From the NCBI GenBank assembly GCA_036435485.1, contig JAZHRN010000139.1, positions 4,278,001 through 4,342,000 on the forward strand: 64,000 bases of DNA, written 5' to 3'. The notes under the pieces were generated by a model. The model made no database searches. It had not been told where the DNA came from and was given only the letters and a program-made list of their open reading frames with translations. The translations under genes and the position numbers were made by a program. Positions 50,881 to 62,253 of this stretch are shown one piece after another (positions within the stretch are counted from its first letter, which is position 1; the number at the start of each line of letters is the position of its first letter). The stretch comes from Saposhnikovia divaricata (lineage: Eukaryota > Streptophyta > Magnoliopsida > Apiales > Apiaceae).

Positions 50881-53625
50881 GCCCCCGATTCAGGTCCGAA
50901 TGGCACCAAATAAAATTTCGTTGAATTCCAATAACCCATAGGAACAAAATATGTAAAAATATCCATAAAATGGTCCGACTCGATTTTTAACAATATCCCG
51001 TGTACTAACCCCTTTGAGAAGTTTCCGAAAACCGAGTTTCGATCATATCAGCTCCGATTACGTTCCGAACTCTGTTAAATAAAATTTTATTGAATTCCAA
51101 TAACCCAAAGGAACAAAATATGTAAAAATATTCACAAAATGGTCCGACTCGATTTTTAACAATATCCCGTGTACTAACCCCTTAGAGAATTATCCGAAAA
51201 CCGAGTTTCAGTCATTTCAGCCCCGATTCAGGTCCGAATGGCACCAAATAAATTTCATTGAATTCCAATAACCCATAGGAACAAAATGTGTAAAAATATC
51301 GACAAAATTGTCCGACTTGATTTTTAACAATATCCCGTGTACTAATCCCTTTGAGAAGTTTCCGAAAACCGAGTTTCGATCATATCAGCTCCGATTCCGG
51401 TCCGAACTGCGTTAAATAAAATTTCGTTGAATTCCATTAACCCATAGGAACAAAATATGTAAAAATATCCATAAAATGGTCCGACTCGATTTTTAACTAT
51501 ATCCCGTGTACTAACCCCTTTGAGGATTATCCGAAAACCGAGTTTCAGTCATTTCAGCCCCGATTCAGGTCCGAATGGCGCCAAATAAAATTTCATTGAA
51601 TTCCAATATCCCATAGGAACAAAAATTGTAAAATATCCACAAAATGTTCCGACTTTATTTTTAACAATATCCCGTGTACTAACCCCTTTGAGAAGTTTTC
51701 GAAAACCGAGTTTCGATCATATCAGCTCCGATTCCGGTCCGAACTGCGTTAAATAAAATTTCGTTGAATTCCAATAACCCATAGGAACAAAATATGTAAA
51801 AATATTCATAAAACGGTCCGACTCGATTTTTAACAATATCCCGTGTACTAACCCCTTTGAGAAGTTTCCGAAAACCGAGTTTCGATCATATCAGCTCCGA
51901 TTCCGGTCCGAACTGCGTTAAATAAAATTTCGTTGAATTCCAATAACCCATAGGAAAAAAATATGTAAAAATATCCATAAAATGGTCCGACTCGATTTTT
52001 AACAATATCCCGTGTACTAACCCCTTTGAGGATTATCCGAAAACCGAGTTTCAGTCATTTCAGCCCCGATTCAGGTCCGAATGGCACCAAATAAATTTCA
52101 TTGAATTCCCATAACCCATAGGAACAAAATGTGTAAAAATTTCCACAAAATGGTCCGACTTGATTTTTAACAATATCCCGTGTACTAACCCCTTTGAGAA
52201 GTTTCCGAAAACCGAGTTTCGATCATATCAGCTCGGATTCCGGTCCGAACTGCGTTAAATAAAATTTCGTTGAATTCCAATAACCCATAGGAACTAAATA
52301 TGTAAAAATATCCATAAAATGGTCCGACTCGATTTTTAACAATATCCCGTGTACTAACCCCTTTGAGGATTATCCGAAAACCGAGTTTCAGTCATTTCAG
52401 CCCCGATTCTGGTCCGAATGGCACCAAATAAATTTCATTGAATTCCAATAACCCATAGGAACAAAATGTGTAAAAATATCGACAAAATTGTCCGACTTTA
52501 TTTTTAAAAATATCCCGTGTACTAACCCCTTTGAGAAGTTTCCGAAAACCGAGTTTCGATCATATCAGCTCCGATTCCGGTCCGAACTGCGTTAAATAAA
52601 ATTTCGTTGAATTCCAATAACCCATAGGAACAAAATATGAAAAAATATTCACAAAATGGTCCGACTCGATTTTTAACAATATCCCGTGTACTAACCCCTT
52701 TGAGAATTTTTCGAAAACCGAGTTTCGATCATATCAGCTCCGATTTCGGTCCGAACTGCGTTAAATAAAATTTCGTTGAATTCCAATAACCCACAGGAAC
52801 AAAATATGTAAAAATATCCATAAAATGGTCCGACTCGATTTTTAACAATATCCCGTGTACTAACCCCTTTGAGGATTATCCGAAAACCGAGTTTCAGTCA
52901 TTTCAGCCCCGATTCAGGTCCGAATGGCACCAAATAAATTTCATTGAATTCCAATAACCCATAGGAACAAAATGTGTAAAAATATCCACAAAATGGTCTG
53001 ACTTGATTTTTAACAATATCCCGTGTACTAACCCCTTTGAGAAGTTTCTGAAAACCGAGTTTCGATCATATCAGCTCGGATTCCGGTCCGAACTGCGTTA
53101 AATAAAATTTCGTTGAATTCCAATAACCCATAGGAACAAAATATGTAAAAATATTCACAAAATGGTCCGACTCGATTTTTAACAATATCCCGTGTACTAA
53201 CCCCTTTGAGAATTTTTCGAAAACCGAGTTTCGATCATATCAGCTCCGATTTCGGTCTGAACTGCGTTAAATAAAATTTCGTTGATTTCCAATAATCCAT
53301 AGGAACAAAATATGTAAAAATATCCATAAAATGGTCCGACTCGATTTTTAACAATATCCCGTGTACTAACCCCTTTGAGGATTATCCGAAAACCGAGTTT
53401 TAGTCATTTCAGCCCCGATTCAGGTCCGAATGGCACCAAATAAAATTCATTGAATTCCAATAACCCATAAGAACAAAATGTGTAAAAATATCGACAAAAT
53501 TGTCCGACTTGATTTTTAAAAATATCCCGTGTACTAACCCCTTTGAGAAGTTTCCGAAAACCGAGTTTCGATCATATCAGCTCCGATTCCGGTCCGAACT
53601 GCGTTAAATAAAATTTCGTTGAATT
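50881..53625 (+). repeat. Second copy of 44805-47549 (6,076 bp apart)
   Basis: GCCCCCGATTC at 44805 and 50881, and AAATTTTATTG at 45006 and 51082, are both 6,076 bp apart (36 monomers). The match continues through AGGAACTAAATATG, AATATGAAAAAATATTC, CCCACAGG and GTTGATTTCC. It stops near 53626, where this copy has CCAATAACCCATAGGAAAAA and the partner CCATTAACCCATAGGAACAA. Private changes include GTTTCTGAAAACC (near 53044) and TTCGGTCTGAAC (near 53253). Confidence 0.86.
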
Positions 53626-55333
53626 CCAATAACCCATAGGAAAAAAATATGTAAAAATATCCATAAAATGGTCCGACTCGATTTTTAACTATATCCCGTG
53701 TACTAACCCCTTTGAGGATTATCCGAAAACCGAGTTTCAGTCATTTCAGCCCCGATTCAGGTCCGAATGACGCCAAATAAAATTTCATTGAATTCCAATA
53801 TCCCATAGGAACAAAATTTGTAAAAATATCCACAAAATGTTCCGACTTTATTTTTAACAATATCCCGTGTACTAACCCCTTTGAGAAGTTTTCGAAAACC
53901 GAGTTTCGATCATATCAGCTCCGATTCCGGTCCGAACTGCGTTAAATAAAATTTGGTTGAATTCCAATAACCCATAGGAACAAAATATGTAAAAATATTC
54001 ATAAAACGGTCCGACTCGATTTTTAACAATATCCCGTGTACTAACCCCTTTGAGAAGTTTCCGAAAACCGAGTTTCGATCATATCAGCTCCGATTCCGGT
54101 CCGAACTGCGTTAAATAAAATTTCGTTGAATTCCAATAACCCATAGGAACAAAATATGTAAAAATATTCACAAAATGGTCCGACTCGATTTTTAACAATA
54201 TCCCGTGTACTAACCCCTTTGAGAATTTTTCGAAAACCGAGTTTCGATTATATCAGCTCCGATTTCGGTCCGAACTGCGTTAAATAAAATTTCGTTGAAT
54301 TGCAATAAACCATAGGAACAAAATATTTAAAAATATCCATAAAATGGTCCGACTCGATTTTTAACAATATCCCGTGTACTAACCCCTTTGAGGATTATCC
54401 GAAAACCGAGTTTCAGTCATTTCAGCCCCGATTCAGGTCCGAATGGCACCAAATAAATTTCATTGAATTCCAATATCCCATAGGAAAAAAATGTGTAAAA
54501 ATATCGACAAAATTGTCCGACTTTATTTTTAAAAATATCCCGTGTACTAACCCCTTTGAGAAGTTTCCGAAAACCGAGTTTCGATCATATCAGCTCCGAT
54601 TCCGGTCCGAACAGCGTTAAATAAAATTTCGTTGAATTCCAATAACCCATAGGAACAAAATATGAAAAAATATTCACAAAATGGTCCGACTCGATTTTTA
54701 ACAATATCCCGTGTACTAACCCCTTTGAGAATTTTTCGAAAACCGAGTTTCGATCATATCAGCTCCGATTTCGGTCTGAACTGCGTTAAATAAAATTTCG
54801 TTGAATTCCAATAACCCACAGGAACAAAATATGTAAAAATATCCATAAAATGGTCCGACTCGATTTTTAACAATATCCCGTGTACTAACCCCTTTGAGGA
54901 TTATCCGAAAACCGAGTTTCAGTCATTTCAGCCCCGATTCAGGTCCGAATGGCACCAAATAAATTTCATTGAATTCCAATAACCCATAGGAACAAAATGT
55001 GTAAAAATATCCACAAAATGGTCCGACTTGATTTTTAACAATATCCCATGTACTAACCCCTTTGAGAAGTTTCCGAAAACCGAGTTTCGATTATATCAGC
55101 TAGGATTCCGGTCCGAACTGCGTTAAATAAAATTTCGTTGAATTCCAATAACCCATAGGAACAAAATATGTAAAAATATCCATAAAATGGTCCGACTCGA
55201 TTTTTAACTATATCCCGTGTACTAACCCCTTTGAGGATTATCCGAGAACCGAGTTTCAGTCATTTCAGCCCCGATTCAGGTCCGAATGGCGCCAAATAAA
55301 ATTTCATTGAATTCCAATATCCCATAGGAACAA
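53626..55333 (+). repeat. Divergent zone, first part (about 10 monomers)
   Basis: The order is 2m (GAATGACGCC), 1e, 1d, 1a, 2 (AATATTTAAAAATATCC), 1c with GACTTTATTTTT, 1a (AATATGAAAAAATATTC), 2, 1b (CCCATGTACT, GCTAGGATTCC) and 2m (CCGAGAACCGAG). Private point changes are clearly denser than in the left 53 kb, for example TTGCAATAAACC near 54300. No gene or foreign insertion is present. Confidence 0.85.
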
Positions 55334-56683
55334 AAATTGTAAAAATATCCACAAAATGTTCCGACTTTATTTTTAACAATATCCCGTGTACTAACCCCTT
55401 TGAGAAGTTTTCGAAAACCGAGTTTCGATCATATCAGCTCCGATTCCGGTCCGAACTGCGTTAAATAAAATTTCGTTGAATTCCAATAACCCATAGGAAC
55501 AAAATATGTAAAAATATTCATAAAACGGTCCGACTCGATTTTTAACAATATCCCGTGTACTAACCCCTTTGAGAAGTTTCCGAAAACCGAGTTTCGTTCG
55601 TATCAGCTCCGATTCCGGTCCGAACTGCGTTAAATAAAATTTCGTTGAATTCCAATAACCCATAGGAACAAAATATGTAAAAATATTGACAAAATGGTCC
55701 GACTCGATTTTTAACAATATCCCGTGTACTAACCCCTTTGAGAATTTTTCGAAAACCGAGTTTCGATCATATTAGCTCCGATTTCGGTCCGAACTGCGTT
55801 AAATAAAATTTCGTTGAATTCCAATAACCCATAGGAAAAAAATATGTAAAAATATCCATAAAATGGTCCGACTCGATTTTTAACAATATCCCGTGTACTA
55901 ACCCCTTTGAGGATTATCCGAAAACCGAGTTTCAGTCATTTCAGCCCCGATTCAGGTCCGAATGGCACCAAATAAATTTCATTGAATTCCAATAACCCAT
56001 AGGAACAAAATGTGTAAAAATTTCCACAAAATGGTCCGACTTGATTTTTAACAATATCCCGTGTACTAACCCCTTTGAGAAGTTTGCGAAAACCGAGTTT
56101 CGATCATATCAGCTCGGATTCCGGTCCGAACTGCGTTAAATAAAATTTCGTTGAATTCCAATAACCCATAGGAACAAAATATGTAAAAATATCCATAAAA
56201 TGGTCCGACTCGATTTTTAACAATATCCCGTGTACTAACCCCTTTGAGGATTATCCGAAAACCGAGTTTCAGTCATTTCAGCCCCGATTCAGGTCCGAAT
56301 GGCACCAAATAAATTTCATTGAATTCCAATAACCCATAGGAACAAAATGTGTAAAAATATCGACAAAATTGTCCGACTTTATTTTTAAAAATATCCCGTG
56401 TACTAACCCCTTTGAGAAGTTTCCGAAAACCGAGTTTCGATCATATCAGCTCCGATTCCGGTCCGAACTGCGTTAAATAAAATTTCGTTGAATTCCAATA
56501 ACCCATAGGAACAAAATATGTAAAAATATCCATAAAATGGTCCGACTCGATTTTTAACTATATCCCGTGTACTAACCCCTTTGAGGATTATCCGAAAACC
56601 GAGTTTCAGTCATTTCAGCCCCGATTCAGGTCCGAATGGCGCCAAATAAAATTTCATTGAATTCCAATATCCCATAGGAACAA
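55334..56683 (+). repeat. Second 8-monomer HOR type, copy 1 (1,350 bp)
   Basis: The order is 1e, 1d, 1a, 2, 1b, 2, 1c (GACTTTATTTTT), 2m, which differs from the 8-monomer unit at 1 and 27666. The next 1e starts at 56684, exactly 1,350 bases on. Private changes include TTTCGTTCGTATCAG (near 55594), TATTGACAAAATGG (near 55686) and ATATTAGCTCC (near 55770). Confidence 0.87.
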
Positions 56684-58371
56684 AATTTGTAAAAATATCC
56701 ACAAAATGTTCCGACTTTATTTTTAACAATATCCCGTGTACTAACCTTTTTGAGAAGTTTTCGAAAACCGAGTTTCGATCATATCAGCTCCGATTCCGGT
56801 CCGAACTGCGTTAAATAAAATTTCGTTGAATTCCAATAACCCATAGGAACAAAATATGTAAAAATATTCATAAAACGGTCCGACTCGATTTTTAACAATA
56901 TCCCGTGTACTAACCCCTTTGAGAAGTTTCCGAAAACCGAGTTTCGATCATATCAGCTCCGATTCCGGTCCGAACTGCGTTAAATAAAATTTCGTTGAAT
57001 TCCAATAACCCATAGGAACAAAATATGTAAAAATATTCAAAAAATGGTCCGACTCGATTTTTAACAATATCCCGTGTACTAACCCCTTTGAGAATTTTTC
57101 GAAAACCGAGTTTCGATCATATCAGCTCCGATTTCGGTCCGAACTGCGTTAAATAAAATTTCGTTGAATTCCAATAACACATAGGAAAAAAATATGTAAA
57201 AATATCCATAAAATGGTCCGACTCGATTTTTAACAATATCCCGTGTACTAACCCCTTTAAGGATTATCCGAAAACCGAGTTTCAGTCATTTCAGCCCCGA
57301 TTCAGGTCCGAATGGCACCAAATAAATTTCATTGAATTCCAATAACCCATAGGAACAAAATGTGTAAAAATATCCACAAAATGGTCCGACTCGATTTTTA
57401 ACAATATCCCGTGTACTAACCCCTTTGAGAAGTTTCCGAAAACCGAGTTTCGATCATATCAGCTCGGATTTCGGTCCGAACTGCGTTAAATAAAATTTCG
57501 TTGAATTCCAATAACCCATAGGAACAAAATATGTAAAAATATCCATAAAATGGTCCGACTCGATTTTTAACAATATCCCGTGTACTAACCCCTTTGAGGA
57601 TTATCCGAAAACCGAGTTTCAGTCATTTCAGCCCCGATTCAGGTCCGAATGGCACCAAATAAATTTCATTGAATTCCAGTAACCCATAGGAACAAAATGT
57701 GTAAAAATATCGACAAAATTGACCGACATTATTTTTAAAAATATCCCGTGTACTAACCCCTTTGAGAAGTTTCCGAAAACCGAGTTTCGATCATATCAGC
57801 TCCGATTCCGGTCCGAACTGCGTTAAATAAAATTTCGTTGAATTCCAATAACCCATAGGAACAAAATATGTAAAAATATCCATAAAATGGTCCGACTCGA
57901 TTTTTAACTATATCCCGTGTACTAACCCCTTTGAGGATTATCCGAAAACCGAGTTTCAGTCATTTCAGCCCCGATTCAGGTCCGAATGGCGCCAAATAAA
58001 ATTTCATTGAATTCCAATATCCCATAGGAACAAAATTTGTAAAAATATCCACAAAATTGACCGACATTATTTTTAAAAATATCCCGTGTACTAACCCCTT
58101 TGAGAAGTTTCCGAAAACCGAGTTTCGATCATATCAGCTCCGATTCCGGTCCGAACTGCGTTAAATAAAATTTCGTTGAATTCCAATAACCCATAGGAAC
58201 AAAATATGTAAAAATATCCATAAAATGGTCCGACTCGATTTTTAACTATATCCCGTGTACTAACCCCTTTGAGGATTATCCGAAAACCGAGTTTCAGTCA
58301 TTTCAGCCCCGATTCAGGTCCGAATGGCGCCAAATAAAATTTCATTGAATTCCAATATCCCATAGGAACAA
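56684..58371 (+). repeat. Second 8-monomer HOR type, copy 2 with a 338-bp internal duplication
   Basis: This copy repeats the order 1e, 1d, 1a, 2, 1b, 2, 1c, 2m and then adds a 1e/1c hybrid (58034) and another 2m before the next 1e at 58372. The total of 1,688 bp equals 1,350 plus 338. Private marks include TATTCAAAAAATGG (near 57033), CCAATAACACATAGG (near 57170), CCCTTTAAGG and GACCGACATT, the last present twice because of the duplication. Confidence 0.88.
58034..58202 (+). other. Hybrid 1e/1c monomer at the 338-bp duplication junction
   Basis: It starts as 1e (AATTTGTAAAAATATCCAC) and passes into the GACCGACATT form of 1c. The switch is in ACAAAAT at 58051-58057: 1e would continue GTTCC and 1c TGACC. 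GACCGACATT occurs at 57721 and 58059, 338 bp apart, giving units 57721-58058 and 58059-58396. Confidence 0.87.
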
Positions 58372-58709
58372 AATTTGTAAAAATATCCACAAAATGTTCC
58401 GACTTTATTTTTAACAATATCCCGTGTACTAACCCCTTTGAGAAGTTTTCGAAAACCGAGTTTCGATCATATCAGCTCCGATTCCGGTCCGAACTGCGTT
58501 AAATAAAATTTCTTTGAATTCCAATAACCCATAGGAACAAAATATGTAAAAATATTCATAAAACGGTCCGACTCGATTTTTAACAATATCCCGTGTACTA
58601 ACCCCTTTGAGAAGTTTCCGAAAACCGAGTTTCGATCATATCAGCTCCGATTCCGGTCCGAACTGCGTTAAATAAAATTTCGTTGAATTCCAATAACCCA
58701 TAGGAACAA
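58372..58709 (+). repeat. Partial third copy of the second 8-monomer HOR (1e, 1d)
   Basis: 1e and 1d lie in the same order as at 55334 and 56684, followed by 1a-2-1b from 58710 that fits both this unit and the 14-monomer unit. After 1b (about 59046) the order changes to 1a, so this is where the two HOR types meet. A private TTTCTTTGAATTCC is near 58510. Confidence 0.8.
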
Positions 58710-61071
58710 AATATGTAAAAATATTCACAAAATGGTCCGACTCGATTTTTAACAATATCCCGTGTACTAACCCCTTTGAGAATTTTTCGAAAACCGAATT
58801 TCGATCATATCAGCTCCGATTTCGGTCCGAACTGCGTTAAATAAAATTTCGTTGAATTCCAATAACCCATAGGAAAAAAATATGTAAAAATATCCATAAA
58901 ATGGTCCGACTCGATTTTTAACAATATCCCGTGTACTAACCCCTTTGAGGATTATCCGAAAACCGAGTTTCAGTCATTTCAACCCCGATTCAGGTCCGAA
59001 TGGCACCAAATAAATTTCATTGAATTCCAATAACCCATAGGAACAAAATGTGTAAAAATATCCACAAAATGGTCCGACTTGATTTTTAACAATATCCCGT
59101 GTACTAACCCCTTTGAGAAGTTTCCGAAAACCGAGTTTCGATCATATCAGCTCGGATTCCGGTCCGAACTGCGTTAAATAAAATTTCGTTGAATTCCAAT
59201 AACCCATAGGAACAAAATATGTAAAAATATTCACAAAATGGTCCGACTCGATTTTTAACAATATCCCGTGTACTAACCCCTTTGAGAATTTTTCGAAAAC
59301 CGAGTTTCGATCATATCAGCTCCGATTTCGGTCCGAACTGCGTTAAATAAAATTTCGTTGAATTCCAATAACCCATAGGAACAAAATATGTAAAAATATC
59401 CATAAAATGGTCCGACTCGATTTTTAACAATATCCCGTGTACTAACCCCTTTGAGGATTATCCGAAAACCGAGTTTCAGTCATTTCAGCCCCGATTCAGG
59501 TCCGAATGGCGCCAAATAAAATTTCATTGAATTCCAATATCCCATAGGAACAAAATTTGTAAAAATATCCACAAAATGTTCCGACTTTATTTTTAACAAT
59601 ATCCCGTGTACTAACCTCTTTGAGAAGTTTTCGAAAACCGAGTTTCGATCATATCAGCTCCGATTCCGGTCCGAACTGCGTTAAATAAAATTTCGTTGAA
59701 TTCCAATAACCCATAGGAACAAAATATGTAAAAATATTCATAAAACGGTCCGACTCGATTTTTAACAATATCCCGTGTACTAACCCCTTTGAGAAGTTTC
59801 CGAAAACCGAGTTTCGATAATATCAGCTCCGATTCCGGTCCGAACTGCGTTAAATAAAATTTCGTTGAATTCCAATAACCCATAGGAACAAAATATGTAA
59901 AAATATTCACAAAATGGTCCGACTCGATTTTTAACAATATCCCGTGTACTAACCCCTTTGAGAATTTTTCGAAAACCGAGTTTCGATCATATCAGCTCCG
60001 ATTTCGGTCCGAACTGCGTTAAATAAAATTTCGTTGAATTCCAATAACCCATAGGAACAAAATATGTAAAAATATCCATAAATGGTCCGACTCGATTTTT
60101 AACAATATCCCGTGTACTAACCCCTTTGAGGATTATCCGAAAACCGAGTTTCAGTCATTTCAGCCCCGATTCAGGTCCGAATGGCACCAAATAAATTTCA
60201 TTGAATTCCAATAACCCATAGGAACAAAATGTGTAAAAATATCCACAAAATGGTCCAACTTGATTTTTAACAATATCCCGTGTACTAACCCCTTTGAGAA
60301 GTTTTAAAAAACCGAGTTTCGATCATATCAGCTCGGATTCTGGTCCGAACTACGTTAAATAAAATTTCGTTGAATTCCAATAACCCATAGGAACAAAATA
60401 TGTAAAAATATCCATAAAATGGTCCGACTCGATTTTTAACAATATCCCGTGTACTAACCCCTTTGAGGATTATCCGAAAACCGAGTTTCAGTCATTTCAG
60501 CCCTGATTCACGTCCGAATGGCACCAAATAAATTTCATTGAATTCCAATAACCCATAAGAACAAAATGTGTAAAAATATCGACAAAATTGTCCGACTTGA
60601 TTTTTAAAAATATCCCGTGTACTAACCCCTTTGAGAAGTTTCCGAAAACCGAGTATCGATCATATCAGCTCCGATTCCGGTCCGAACTGCGTTAAATAAA
60701 ATTTCGTTGAATTCCAATAACCCATAGGAACAAAATATGTAAAAATATCCATAAAATGGTCCGACTCGATTTTTAACTATATCCCGTGTACTAACCCCTT
60801 TGAGGATTATCCGAAAACCGAGTTTCAGTCATTTCAGCCCCGATTCAGGTCCGAATGGCGCCAAATAAAATTTCATTGAATTCCAATATCCCATAGGAAC
60901 AAAATTTGTAAAAATATCCATAAAATGTTCCGACTTTATTTTTAACAATATCCCGTGTACTAACCCCTTTGAGAAGTTTCCGAAAACCGAGTTTCGATCA
61001 TATCAGCTCCGATTACGTTCCGAACTCTGTTAAATAAAATTTTGTTGAATTCCAATAACCCATAGGAACAA
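58710..61071 (+). repeat. 14-monomer HOR, likely less reduced form of the 13-mer (2,362 bp)
   Basis: The order is 1a, 2, 1b, 1a, 2g, 1e (AACCTCTTTGAG), 1d, 1a, 2, 1b (GGTCCAACTTG), 2 (GCCCTGATTC), 1c, 2m, 1f. It equals the 13-monomer order except that a separate 1d (59723-59891) and 1a (59892-60060) stand where the 13-mer has a single 1d/1a fusion. The family-2 unit from 60061 has one base missing (CCATAAATGG near 60078). Other private changes are GAGTATCG, GATTCACGTCC and TTTTAAAAAACC. Confidence 0.9.
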
Positions 61072-62253
61072 AATATGTAAAAATATCCATAAAATGGTCC
61101 GACTCGATTTTTAACTATATCCCGTGTACTAACCCCTTTGAGGATTATCCGAAAACCGAGTTTCAGTCATTTTAGCCCCGATTCAGGTCCGAATGGCACC
61201 AAATAAAATTTCATTGAATTCCAATAACCCATTGGACCAAAATATGTAAAAATATCCATAAAATGGTCCGACTCGATTTTTAACAATATCCCGTGTACTA
61301 ACCCCTTTGAGAATTATCCGAAAACCGAGTTTCAGTCATTTCAGCCCCCGATTCAGGTCCGAATGGCACCAAATAAAATTTCGTTGAATTCCAATAACCC
61401 ATAGGAACAAAATATGTAAAAATATCCACAAAATTGTCCGACTTGATTTTTAACAATATCCCGTGTACTAATCCCATTGAGAAGTTTCCGAAAACCGAGT
61501 TTCGATCATATCAGCTCCGATTCCGGTCCGAACTTCGTTAAATAAAATTGCGTTGAATTCCAATAACCCATAGGAACAAAATATGTAAAAGTATCCATAA
61601 AATGGTCCGACTCAATTTTTAAAAATATCCCGTGTACTAACCCCTTTGAGGATTATCCGAAAACCGAGTTTCAGTCATTTCAGCCCCGATTCAGGTCCGA
61701 CTGGCACCAAATAAATTTCATTGAATTCCAATAACCCATAGGAACAAAATGTGTAAAAATATCCACAAAATCGTCCGACTTGATTTTTAACAATATCCCG
61801 TGTACTAACCCCTTTGAGAAGTTTTCGAAAACCGAGTTTCGATCATATCAGCTCGGATTCCGGTCCGAACTGCGTTAAATAAAATTTCGTTGAATTCCAA
61901 TAACCCATAGGAACAAAATATGTAAAAATATCCATAAAATGGTCCGACTCGATTTTTAACAATATCCCGTGTACTAACCCCTTTGAGGATTATCCGAAAA
62001 CCGAGTTTCAGTCATTTTAGCCCCGATTCAGGTCCGACTGGCACCAAATAAATTTCATTGAATTCCAATAACCCATAGGAACAAAATATGTAAAAATATT
62101 CATAAAACGGTCCGACTCGATTTTTAACAATATCCCGTGTACTAACCCCTTTGAGAAGTTTCCGAAAACCGAGTTTCGATCATATCAGCTCCGATTCCGG
62201 TCCGAACTGCGTTAAATAAAATTTCGTTGAATTCCAATAACCAATAGGAACAA
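61072..62253 (+). repeat. Seven mixed monomers linking the 14-mer to its next copy
   Basis: The order is 2m with CATTTTAGCCCC and CCCATTGGACC, a family-2 unit with GAGAATTATCCG and GCCCCCGATTC (61241), 1g with CTCCGATTCCGG and CCCATTGAG (near 61410), 2 (AAAAGTATCC), 1b, 2 (CATTTTAGCCCC) and 1d. It corresponds to 8773-9700 of the left block, with the 61241 unit added. The two family-2 units in a row (61072 and 61241) are an exception to the usual spacing. With the 14-mer it forms a unit of about 21 monomers (58710 to 62254, 3,544 bp). Confidence 0.84.
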
